Assembly (NCBI RefSeq): GCF_014356525.2
Contig: NC_052514.1
Location: 6,533,019 to 6,597,018 of the forward strand
Direction of reading: 5' to 3'
Length of the DNA stretch: 64,000 bases
Origin: Nilaparvata lugens
Taxonomy: Eukaryota > Arthropoda > Insecta > Hemiptera > Delphacidae
Shown here: positions 10,268-19,880 of the stretch, piece by piece
How positions within the stretch are numbered: the stretch's first letter is position 1
Layout: every line of letters begins with the position of its first letter
The notes under the pieces: model-generated
The model's database searches: none
What the model saw: only the letters and a program-made list of their open reading frames with translations
What the model was told of the DNA's origin: nothing
Translations under genes and position numbers: made by a program

Positions 10268-10439
10268 TAAAGCTGCGTACAGATAGACGCGCCGCGAACA
10301 TGAGCAATTCACTTTTAATCAGCTGACTATATCTGTATTTTTACAGAAACGGTGAGACACAGATATAAAAATCTTGGCATCAGCTGATTAAAAGTGAATT
10401 GCAAAAGTTCGCGGCGCGTCTATCTGTACGCACCTCAAG
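10268..10439. mobile_element. MITE with long perfect inverted ends
   Basis: Arms of about 50 bp begin GCTGCGTACAGATAGACGCG on the left and continue through CAATTCACTTTTAATCAGCT; the right arm is the complement. The unpaired centre is about 60 bp. The termini resemble those of the MITE at 596-828. Confidence 0.85.
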
Positions 10440-11012
10440 AGAAAAAGCAATTAGACTTTCAAGCAGCCCTAATGAAATGAATGAAGAATAAGAAATATTC
10501 CATTTTAAAATAGTTGTCTGAAACCTCAATCTGAAACCTCATTTTGATAGAGTTCCCTTGACAATGAATACTCGAATTTATTGCATTACTTATTGAATTC
10601 ATATTATCTTCAATTTTCACTCTTTCATTTTTCAGGTAATAGAGGGTTTTTAACAGGAAACTTATTCGCGTCCTCTTTACCCGAAGTCTTCCGTAATCTG
10701 CACCAGCTCTCACAATTAGTAATTGAACAATAGTAATTCACAATAGTAATTTTCTCTCACGATAGTAATTTGGTTAATTGTTAATTGCAGCCGTTTGGTG
10801 GGACTAAATTGCAGCATTCTGGTAGACAATAAACACACACGTTAATATGTAATAATATGTTTTCAACACACGTGTTCCCTACAATAAACACTATCGTTAA
10901 TTGAAATAAATTGAGGAAGAATCACATTTGTTTACTAGCACAACCTGAAACTGATAGAGATGAGTTAATTGAATTTTCCAACCACTATTTCCATTTAGCC
11001 TTAGGCTTTTCC

Positions 11013-11318
11013 CAGCAATGAGGAAAATGAGTTTTAAAAACAAATATACGTGAGTTTTCGATATTGACTTTTTGGGAGTTTCCCAAGAATTTCCACATCT
11101 GATCACTTTTCAAATTGAACTCCAATCAAATTGGAAAGCTATTTGTAATGATTATAGGCCGTTTTCAGCAATGAGGAAAATGAGTTTGAAAAACAAATAT
11201 TCCTTGGTTTTAAATATTGACATTATTGGAGTTTACCAAGAATTTCCTAATCTGCTCACTTTTCAAATTGAACTCCAATCAATTCGGAGAGCTATTTGTA
11301 ATGCTTCTATTTCAAACA
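11013..11318. repeat. 153-bp tandem dimer
   Basis: Two copies start CAGCAATGAGGAAAATGAGT at 11013 and 11166. Both continue to CTTTTCAAATTGAACTCCAA and GAGCTATTTGTAATG-like ends. Open frames spanning them are a consequence of the duplication. No gene is proposed. Confidence 0.75.
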
Positions 11319-11865
11319 CAACAAGTGGCCTACGTTTCATACACATAATCACTGTGATTGATATTCTTGTTTAATTTATTTTTAATGCAAAGGAATTTTT
11401 TTGATCAGATTGTTATTTGAATTCCGAAAACACATTAAAGCCTAAAACTCTTTCCCATTCAATGATGTTTGTATTTGAATTCGTTGTACAGATTGATCAA
11501 TTCCAGGTTTTTGTACAACTGCCTGTTCCAATTCTATTCCACTTGCAAGGTAGAATTCACCATAAAACTAACAAGCTCACAAGGTTACAAAAACAGATTC
11601 GACACCATTTAGAAAAAGAATAATTTATTGATGAATAATAACAAACATGAAGAAGAAAATTTCGAGGTACTCTTTGTGGGTAACAAGTGGAAAATCACAA
11701 GATGCAACTCCTCAACCGTCGTCTCTTGCTCCCGAAATAGTTTTCCCTGCGAGAAAAGCGTTTTCCTCTCGCCGAAAACGAGATGAAAATAGTTTTCCAT
11801 CTGAAGAAAATTTAGCAGCAGTGACAAGACGCGCTCTGTGAGAGCTGACCTGGAAAATCAAGTTG

Positions 11866-12245
11866 AACAGTACGGTAATGAGCTAGAAAGAGTACAGTAA
11901 TCTGCTAGATAGAGTACAGTGATGAGGTAGAGAGAGTACAGTGATGAACTAGAAAGAGTACAGTGATCTGCTAGAGAGAGTACAGTGATGAACTAGAAAG
12001 AGTACAGTAATCTGCTAGAGAGAGTACAGTGATGAGCTAGAAAGAGTACAGTAATCTGCTAGAGAGAGTACAGTGATGAGCTGGAAAGAGTACAGAAATC
12101 TACTAGAGAGAGTACAGTGATGAGCTGGAAAGAGTACAGTAATCTGTTAGAGAGAGTACAGTGATGAACTAGAAAGAGTACAGTAATCTGTTAGAGAGAG
12201 TACAGTGATATGTTAGAAAGACTACAGTAATCTGCTAGAGAGCGT
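11866..12245. repeat. 22-23-bp minisatellite with two-unit order
   Basis: About 17 units share AGAGTACAGT. They alternate between a GATGAGCTAGAAAG type and an AATCTGCTAGAGAG type, giving a 45-bp higher-order repeat. It is in the 3' flank of the cuticle gene, 530 bp beyond the stop. Confidence 0.9.
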
Positions 12246-12419
12246 AGTTTCTAAGTACTCTAGTCTTTACAACTGTATTCCATGTGTGCCTTTTATTGTG
12301 ATTATTATTGTTACTTATTAAGACCTGACGTTTTTCAACTGTATATTGTAAAGTGTACTATGTTGAATAGAATGATTGTTATCTTAAATACTGATAAGTA
12401 CTGGTAAATAGTGGTTAAG

Positions 12420-12560
12420 AATAAGGAAGAACGAGAAATAGATGAGAGAGGAGGAGAAAAAAGGGGAAAGGAGGAGAAATAAGAGGAGGAGGAGGAGGTG
12501 GAGGAAGAGGAGGAGCAGTAGTAGGAGGAGGAGGAGGAGAAGAAGAAGAAGTTGTAGTAG
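12420..12560. repeat. GGA-rich low-complexity tract
   Basis: Purine-rich GGA/GAA sequence on the plus strand. The Pro/Ser frame on the other strand is compositional. No other structure is seen between 12250 and 12770. Confidence 0.8.
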
Positions 12561-12777
12561 GTAGAAGATGAGCTGGATTAGTTTGGAGACTGCAAAATTG
12601 GAGTTTAATTATGAACAATTGTTTATGGTAGCCTCAAAACATCCACTAAGAAAGGATTTTCAGAAATTTGCCACCCCGAGGGAGCTCAGGCCCTCCAAAA
12701 ATTTTGTATATTTCTAAAAAGTGTTGATAAATTGAAAAAAAATGAACAAACCTCTGAATCCACTCAACCGACGTTCT

Positions 12778-13076
12778 CTAGTGGTAGTAAGAGTGGGCAT
12801 AGTGCGAAGCGTAGACGGGATGAGCCACGGGATGGGCCACTAGTGGGGCATGGTACACACTGACCGGAGCATGGGCCACCAATGGGGCATGGGCGTAGAC
12901 AGCCTTCACCTTGACAGGGTGACTGATGTGGGTCACACTGCTTGACGAGTAGGACACGGCTGGAGCGTGGGCGACATGGGCAACGAGCGGTGCGTGAGCG
13001 ACAACAGGGGCGTGAGCTACTAGCGGAGCGTGAGCGACAACTGGAGCGTGAGCTACGACTGGAGCGTGAGCTAGAA
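12778..13076 (-). CDS. cuticular protein, last exon (Ala-His-Pro-Val repeats)
   Basis: The exon follows a strong acceptor (nine T then CTGTTTTCCAG on the minus strand). It encodes 98 residues plus a TAG (12780-12778), with the first codon split so that one base comes from exon 2. The product is built of hexapeptides AHAP[VL]V: six copies, then VSYSSSSVTHISHP, a VKVKAVY link, two more AHAPLV units, and a His/Tyr-rich end (YASHYAHSYYH). Ala-Pro-Val-His repeats followed by a VSYSS block are seen in low-complexity insect cuticular proteins, which are secreted by epidermis and embedded in chitin. It is the 3' exon of the gene whose exon 2 is at 28121-28250. The intron between them is 15 kb and holds an LTR retrotransposon. 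The antisense Arg/Ser frame here is a shadow. Confidence 0.88.
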
Positions 13077-13189
13077 CTGGAAAACAGAAAAAAAAATATT
13101 TTCAAGTTGTTAAGATTAATATAAAAATTATGGTTTGCTTTTTAGTAGAGAATTCGAAAATTTTGTCATGGGGAGTTGTTTGACTAGAG

Positions 13190-14029
13190 CAGTGGTCGCC
13201 AAACAGTCGATCGCGAGCTACCGGTAGCTCGTGGGGTAGTTTTTGGTAGCTCACAGAAACGCTCGTGCAAAAGAATGTCGTCCAGTTTGAATTCCCAGTC
13301 TGAAGAAAATCAATGACGAGAAAAATCCTCCACAGCACCGCAACAATAATCAAGAATATGTTACAATTTTTTCAGACTTGAGACAACAGTTTGATCAAAG
13401 ATTTTAAAAGCATATCAAATATGGTACAATTCATCAACTCTCTTTTGTAGAGATCTATGCAGAAGATTTTGCAGTTTGTGTTGTATAACATTTTGGTGGA
13501 GATCAGGCTTCAGTTAAAATGGAATTTGTGGATTTTCAAAATGAACTGTCTCTCAGATCACTTTCTACAACTGGAAATATTTGGCCTCAAGTCCCCCCAA
13601 AAAAATATCCAAATATTATTCAAGTTGCATTGAGGTTGAAAGCTATCTTCAGCTCTACCTACTTGTGAGAAGCATCTTTTTCAAGTATGAAATTCATAAA
13701 AAATCGATATAGGAACAGACTGACTGATGAACAATTGGATAACTGCATCAGAATGGCGGCTACAACGTACACTCCAAACATCAAGATAATACTTGATGAT
13801 CAAAAACAGTTCCACTGCTCTCATTGAAATGTACATTTCAACTTTTGTTATACTTTTTGCTATGAGATTAGTAGATTACAACACTAGAAATGTATCTTTA
13901 TAGGCGATAAAAGTGTGAAAATTTCATTTTGCGTACCGTACTTTCTTCAGTCTAATATTCGTTGGTAGCTCACTAGCAGATTTATAAATGCTATTCTAGA
14001 TCACAGGCTCATAAGTTTGGCGACCATTG
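13190..14029 (+). mobile_element. hAT-family transposon, truncated, 8-bp TSD
   Basis: Ends are CAGTGGTCGCCAAAC on the left and GTTTGGCGACCATTG on the right, one mismatch apart as inverted repeats. The 8-bp direct repeat GACTAGAG lies immediately outside both (13182-13189 and 14030-14037), diagnostic of hAT transposition. The interior (840 bp total) is an internally deleted copy retaining only the transposase C-terminus. It has inserted between the first and second tandem copies of the cuticle exon-3 acceptor region. Confidence 0.92.
13640..13826 (+). pseudogene. hAT transposase dimerisation domain, broken
   Basis: The frame reads SSTYL, a TGA, EASFSSMKFIKNRYRNRL, then TDEQLDNCIRMAATTYTP. This is the C-terminal dimerisation region of hAT transposases of the kind also domesticated in GTF2IRD2/ZBED-like proteins, where the first motif is normally YLCE. 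The TGA occupies the cysteine position, a single-base change from TGT or TGC. The catalytic DDE core is missing from this deleted copy. Confidence 0.8.
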
Positions 14030-14050
14030 GACTAGAGCATGAGCTACAAG

Positions 14051-14109
14051 CTAGACTGTATATAGAGCTACAAGCTGAGCGTGAACAACGACTTGGGCGT
14101 GAGCTAGAA
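14051..14109 (-). pseudogene. decayed tandem copy of cuticle exon 3 start
   Basis: After an intact-looking acceptor (TTTCTTTCTTAG), the sequence continues like exon 3 of the cuticle gene (LAHAQVVVHAQLVALYTV) and stops at TAG after 18 codons. The intron-side sequence (14110-14240) also matches the intron beside the true exon (13080-13180), including TGGTTTGCTTTT-AGTAGAGAAT. If used after exon 2 it would give a truncated protein. A third, shorter copy is at 15054-15100. Confidence 0.7.
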
Positions 14110-14328
14110 CTAAGAAAGAAAATAGAAACACTTTTAAAGTTATGTTTGAGAATTGAGAAATCCATGGTTTGCTTTTCAGTAGAGAATTTGAATATGTTAC
14201 TATGTGGAGTTTTTTTAATAGGGCATCAGCCACTTGAGATTATAGATGAACCGATAGACAAGAAACACATGAAGATAGTTAAGACAGAATCGAGTTGAGT
14301 GTTTCATAAAGATATTCAGAATCCGTCT

Positions 14329-14998
14329 TCTTCTTCTTCTGCTTCAATCGTCCGATTGGTTGGCAGCTTTCCATCTTTGTCTGTCCAGAGCCAGCTGTTT
14401 TAGTTGGGTATAGCTCTGGACCCCAAGATCCCGGGTTATCTGCTTCAAATATTGTAGCCGGGGTCTTCCACGAGCCCGTTGTCCACTGATTGCACCTTCC
14501 AGTATTGTTAGCGTGAATTCGCTGTGTCTTATAATATGTCCTATCCAAGAATGCCGTCTGTCCCTAAGAGATTTCAATAGAGTTTTTTGAGTCTCTTCAG
14601 CCCAACACCATACTTCAAATGCATTAATTGCCTTTTCTTCCGCCTTACCGATAGTCTATGTCTCTGAGCCATATAGTGCAATATTCCAGATACAACTCTT
14701 TATAAGTATCTTTCTCAAATCCAAATTCAGTCTTTTGGAGGAAAGCACATTCCGTTTATTGATGAAAATGGCCTTGGCTTCTCTTATACGGCGCTTTATG
14801 TCTTCTTTGTCTTTTCCATCCTCTGAAATAATGCTACCTAAGTATTTAAATTTTTTTACTTGTTTGAGGGCGTTATTCTCTATCTTTACTATTTCAAAAT
14901 CAGGATTCTTTGATTTTCTAATCAAAATTCAGTGTTTAACCTGCACCTGTTTTCCGTTGCCAATCCTGAACCATTCTAGAGAATTCACTAACTGCTAT
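14329..14998 (-). mobile_element. 5'-truncated LINE with 11-bp TSD and GAA tail
   Basis: It is flanked by AGAATCCGTCT at 14318-14328 and 14999-15009, a target duplication typical of target-primed reverse transcription. On the minus strand it carries the end of a reverse-transcriptase ORF: VKKFKYLGSIISEDGKDKED, an RRIREAKAIFINKR block, then after a frame change RRHSWIGHIIRHSE and RARGRPRLQYLKQI, ending QRWKAANQSDD. The 3' end is a short GAA microsatellite directly abutting the target duplication. It separates the second and third cuticle-exon remnants. Confidence 0.88.
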
Positions 14999-15053
14999 AG
15001 AATCCGTCTATAATGGACTAAACTGACAAGTATAGTTTTTTTGTTGTTACAGA

Positions 15054-15100
15054 CTAAAATAAACTAGATGAGCTACTTAAGTGAGGAGCGTGAGCTGGAA
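15054..15100 (-). pseudogene. third remnant of cuticle exon 3 start
   Basis: An acceptor (TTTATTTTCTAG) is followed by a frame reading PAHAPHLSSSSLF and a stop. The intronic flank at 15101-15210 again resembles 13080-13190 (GGTTCGCTTTTCAGTAAAGA). It is the outermost of three tandem units. Confidence 0.6.
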
Positions 15101-15257
15101 CTAGAAAATAAAATAGAAAAAGCTATGTTTGGAGAATCGAAAATCTATGGTTCGCTTTTCAGTAAAGAATTTTAATATTTCATTATGGGAAGTATTTCGT
15201 CTACAGCATGAGACCATAGTGAACCATGATGCTATTGTTTCTCTATGATGATACATT

Positions 15258-15918
15258 ATTTTGAGGTCCATGTTATAATGGCAGTATTCAATCAGCATTG
15301 GTATTGCTATCCTTCACTATCTCTGCATAATCGTCACCAGATCTTTTCTTAACAATGTATACAATTTATTATAATTGATGAACAGAAAATTAAAACGCAG
15401 CCATGAAAATGTATTATTTATTCATTGAGAAACATATCTACTTGATGAATAAAATATAATTGATTATTTTGAACAAGAATGGATATTTAATATCACTTTT
15501 TGTGTAGTTGAGAAGTTGATATTGTGGTAATTATTCATATTGAATGAAAAAGACTAAGAAATTGTCAAAAAACCACTGATTTATTGATAATTAGAAAGAC
15601 CGGTTTCGGTCTAATTAGAAAGACCGGTTTCGGTTATTACACCATTGTCAATCTCTGATAAACTAAAACCCATACGTTCTAGTTTATCAGAGATTGACAA
15701 TGGTGTAATAACCGAAACCGGTCTTTCTAATTATCAATAAATCAGTGGTTTTTTGACAATTTCTTAGTCTTTTTCATTCAATATGGATATTTAATATTAC
15801 ATCATAATATACCGGTATCAGCTAACTTCTGTAGAAGGCATTAGCAAGGCAGAGAATCGGCAATGCTGTCTCCCTAACTTTATCCATTGTCATTATAACG
15901 TCAACCTCACTATATAGT
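15258..15918. mobile_element. TIR element T1, copy 1, with nested fold-back
   Basis: The left end GAGGTCCATGTTATAATGGC and right end CATTATAACGTCAACCTC are inverted repeats. The body matches the copy at 53309-53681 and is split by the fold-back element at 15497-15782. Confidence 0.75.
15497..15782 (-). mobile_element. fold-back retroposon F, copy 1, 18-bp TSD
   Basis: Nearly perfect arms of about 120 bp (containing ACCGAAACCGGTCTTTCTAA and GATTGACAATGGTGTAATAA) face each other around a short loop. One end carries an extra 50 bp that, on the minus strand, ends in CTACACAAAAA. Direct repeats ATGGATATTTAATAT[C/T]AC flank the element (15479-15496, 15783-15800). The unoccupied relative at about 53540 supports the insertion. 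Other copies are at 28908-29209 and 34046-34282. Confidence 0.8.
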
Positions 15919-16019
15919 CTGTGTGGAAGTTACCCAATGTACATTAGTACCACATAGATAAAACCAGGTTGTCACCTACTGCCTGAGTTCTACAAAATAT
16001 TTATGACCCCGTTTTCAGC

Positions 16020-16105
16020 CAAATGACTTCTCACCCCCATACTCACTCACTCACTCTCTCTCTCACTCTCTCTCTCTTTCTCTATCTATCTCTATCTCTC
16101 TCTAC
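16020..16105. repeat. CACT/CT microsatellite
   Basis: A run of ACTC then TC/TATC repeats. No gene is seen from 15920 to 16500. Confidence 0.85.
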
Positions 16106-16623
16106 AAACGTGATGACACGTTTCACTGTCTCACCGCATCTTCTAGTGACGTCATCACGTCGAAAATAACCGCCATTATTATTCATTCTGCAGCGCGCGT
16201 TACCCGTAATTTTCCAATTTCCAATTCAGAAACTGGGTGAAAGTTACTTGGGATGGAGACCTAATGGAGGGCCAATAGATGTTGTGAATTATTTCTTGCA
16301 GTAAGGTCTTGATTTCAATTCTATTATAGTGTGAGAGAGATTCAGTCTGAACCTTCAGCATTGGTTAAATAGGATGAATTGATGTTTTAATACACAAAAC
16401 GCTGACACTTTAAATAGAACTCAACTATATAGCATTGAGTTGTGGTAGTCTATATTATGAAAAAGTCAAAGGCTGAATGTGTCTTAAATTATTTAGAACT
16501 CCCACTTGGCTAGAGAGAGAGAGAGAGAAAGTGAGTGAGATCGACAAATAGAGAGAGTGAGATTGATTGACTGATTGAGTACTTTATCTATGTAGATTAC
16601 AATATATACTGGCTTTTACACTT

Positions 16624-18613
16624 TGTCACGTTATTCTTTATATTAAAATAACGATTAGCCTCCTGCTTGGCATCAGTCGGTAAAGCATGAGATTTAATAT
16701 AATTAGGGCGTGGTTTTCTAATAGTATTCAGTCTTAAAAAATCTTGATAGGCCTAGATATGGGCTTCTCCAATAACTCTTGTAATTCAATAATAATAAAT
16801 ATATATATATAAATGATACTTATACTATAGAGATGAGGAATATAAAATAAATTGCACACCATGAAAATTTTACACATATATTACACAAATAATGCAAGAT
16901 CAATCGAGGCAAAAAATATATATAGAGCGATAAAAAATATAATATAAAAAATAGAACAATATTTGAAATCAATAAAAATATCACAGGCTAAACTTTATAT
17001 TCTAGATTTGTGGCACGAATCATTACCATGTGCCTTTATCTTGAAATCATATGCATTCTTTGGCATGTAGCTGTGACATGTACTTGCTAATACTTGTCGA
17101 CTTGGATAATTCAATCAAAAATATGTGCTCTAAGATCAGCTTGATAAATTAGCCACTAATAATCCAAATATATCTATATATTAAAATCTCTAGTATTTAG
17201 TAGATTTATTTGTATCGAATATATATTTTTATCTCAGGGTGCAAGATTCGGCACCTGACGGAATAGGTAGAGCCATTCATCTAGTGAATTAGAACTATGA
17301 TAAATTATCGCAAATTGTATTGCAAAAAATTAAATATTGTATGCATACGTTTGATAGCCTAGATTTCGTACTTCTTTGATTAAATAGAAATTTCTAAAAT
17401 ATTGATCTATATTTTTCTTTCAATTAAATACCTTTAATACTAATTTTTACTTGCGCAAGTATTACTCTTATTAATTTCTCAATTTATAACAACCCTTTCG
17501 GCGAGCTAGCTTTGATCATCAGATTAATTCGAAGCACTAGGGCGCCCATCACTAAATTCAAATTTAATCACTCACGTGTCGAAAATCTTCTTGTAAGCCG
17601 CCGATGTCGATCCAACTCCATGTGGTCCGGGAATATGGTAGCCGGAATCGTCTCCTCCAAGGGGTTATAAATTTAATTAAAATGAAAAATGACTTCTGCT
17701 TCACAATAGCATCACGAAGTCTTTTAAGAATTTAATAATTTACTTTAACTTTAAATTTTTACAAAATTATTAATAAGGTACTTCGCTCTAAAATATTTGG
17801 GGTCCTCTTATGGTGGCATCTGGCTGGCGAGTGCTGGTTCTTCCTTCTCAAGTTTTACAGATCCTCTTTCCGACTTTCAATTAGCATAAAATTTAAATAT
17901 CTCAATCCTCCGCCATTAAATTCAAATAGATCTTACAAAGAATGCCAAAATATTGCTTAGATTATATGATTAATAATTTCTTTGCATTCGAGCCATATTG
18001 ATAATATAGATTACACAAATTTTTACACAAAATCTACTACAATTATATAAATATATATAAATATTTTTGAATTGGCCTACAATTGCCGCCTATTAACTGC
18101 TGTTTTACTATTGGTGCATGCAAATTTTATTAGGTATTCATGCGCCTGGTAACTCTTATTTCCTGAATACATTAAATTATTTTTATTTGGTTTTTTATTT
18201 ATGCTCTTTGCATGCTAGTTAATATTATATATATTAATATTAATTCCATGCTAACTAATAATTAGCCACGTGGACGGGTGTTTTTTCACATTGCACACCA
18301 TCCGAATGCAATAAAGCTCTGCCAAGGGGTTTTGGTCAGATTCTACGTTCTTCGGTTTGATCGATCTCTAGGTCACCGATCTGTGAATACATCTACCTAA
18401 CCTCAATCTTCAAATATTTTATAAATAATCTATCTATGAGTAATAAACTTCCTTCAAATCCTTTTTAAGTTCTTGTACCATTTAGCCAGAACAAGCTGAT
18501 GCTATCTAATCTTGTTTATTATCTGCTTGGCGATATTAGCCAATTACTTTATTTTTAGACCTATTACTATTTCTGTTAGGGCTTTTCATCTACCCAGATT
18601 TAAATATGTTACA
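16624..18613 (-). repeat. 3' LTR (left copy)
   Basis: On the plus strand it begins TGTCACGTTATTCTTTATAT and ends TTAAATATGTTACA. Because the ORFs run leftwards, this is the 3' LTR. The bordering CCCAGGGGCGCG on the minus strand is a weak polypurine-tract candidate. Confidence 0.93.
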
Positions 18614-19607
18614 CGCGCCCCTGGGTTTGAATTCAAAATATTTGAGAATCACAATGTTTTTAATGAAAACCCACCCTTCAATACATTGATATACACTATA
18701 CTTTATTTATAAATTATACTCTCCTACTTCTATCACATTTCGCAGACATATTTGCTGCATCTCCTTTATACCTTTATCAAAAACAATAACAAATTCTCCT
18801 CCTCAACACACATAAAAATATCATAAATATAAACTTCTAAACGTACTCCTCCTGACACCATTTACAACACAGTAATTTTTGAATTCGCCGCTTGCAGGGC
18901 TGCCAACTTAACTACACACATTTCATAATTCTCATAAATGATTCCTTTTAGACAATAATTTCGATTCATAAACTTCTGGGCTTATATCTTATAGTATTTC
19001 TTAGGTCTTAATATAAATAATTTTCTATACATCAGGTACAATACTTTCTTTTGCTAATGGCTCTTTGGTTTTGGTAACTGGTATTCACTTTAAGTCTTTT
19101 CAGGTAACAAACGTGGCATAATTAAAAGTAATAAATATAAAAACATATAAATAAATATATCGACATTAATAAATATAATAAATAACAATAATAAATAACT
19201 CTTTGGGTACAGTACTTCTTTTTATAAACATATGTTCAACAGATATTACATTCATTTGATTTGGGTGGCTTTGGTCAGCTGTTCGCTGTTCTACAATTCA
19301 TAGTGTTACATGTTACATCAGAATTTGCTATCGACTTTCATAACTAACCTAACTGCTCAATTTTTTCTCTTAAAAAGGTAATTAACAAATTTTAATTTTA
19401 TTATCCCCGCTTGTGTCCTTTTTTATCTGATGTATATAATTTAATTACATATTTAAAAATTGTTCTTTTCCTTATTGCAGGCTTCTAACGGCTGGAAAGA
19501 AATTAAACATTGGATTGTTGCCACGAGGTCCCATACCAATATTAAATTTATTAAGGAAGGTTAGTAATCGGTTTGATAATAATGTTTTCATTGATTTCTT
19601 ATCGTAT

Positions 19608-19880
19608 TTATTTGAAATTCTGTGATATTTCATGTAGAAATTTCGTGGCTTTCCCGTATCTTTTGACTTTCTGCTTGTTATAGCTACAAGGCCGGGTTAG
19701 GTTATCTGCTGTTGATTGTTGAGGCTGTCCTAGTTGATAATTTTTCATCATGAATTTAAAGCCCTGGTATCTCGTGTATTCTTTCAAATAAATCCTTGCT
19801 TCATTAATTGTGGTTCCTCTCAATCCATTCTTTTTCCAATCAATCTGTACTCTTAAATTCATCCTTCCTTTTATTTTCAT
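19608..19880 (-). CDS. small third ORF of LTR element, unknown
   Basis: Ninety codons, overlapping the end of the second ORF by 41 nt. The product is basic, without a membrane segment or known motif (NEARIYLKEYTRYQGFKFMM is a recognisable stretch). It may be a real accessory ORF, a continuation of the previous ORF after a frame change, or chance. It lies 1 kb inside the 3' LTR. Confidence 0.35.
   Translation of the reverse strand: MKIKGRMNLRVQIDWKKNGLRGTTINEARIYLKEYTRYQGFKFMMKNYQLGQPQQSTADNLTRPCSYNKQKVKRYGKATKFLHEISQNFK

Noticed and set aside
12764..13105. Arg/Ser-rich minus-strand ORF over cuticle exon 3
   Set aside because: It is the wrong frame. The frame joined to exon 2 gives AHAPVV repeats, ends at TAG 12780-12778, and fits the cuticular family.
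15600..15730. Hammerhead ribozyme in the fold-back arms
   Set aside because: GGTGTAATAACCGAAACCGG resembles the 3' half of a hammerhead core, but no intact CTGANGA lies at the right place in any copy here.
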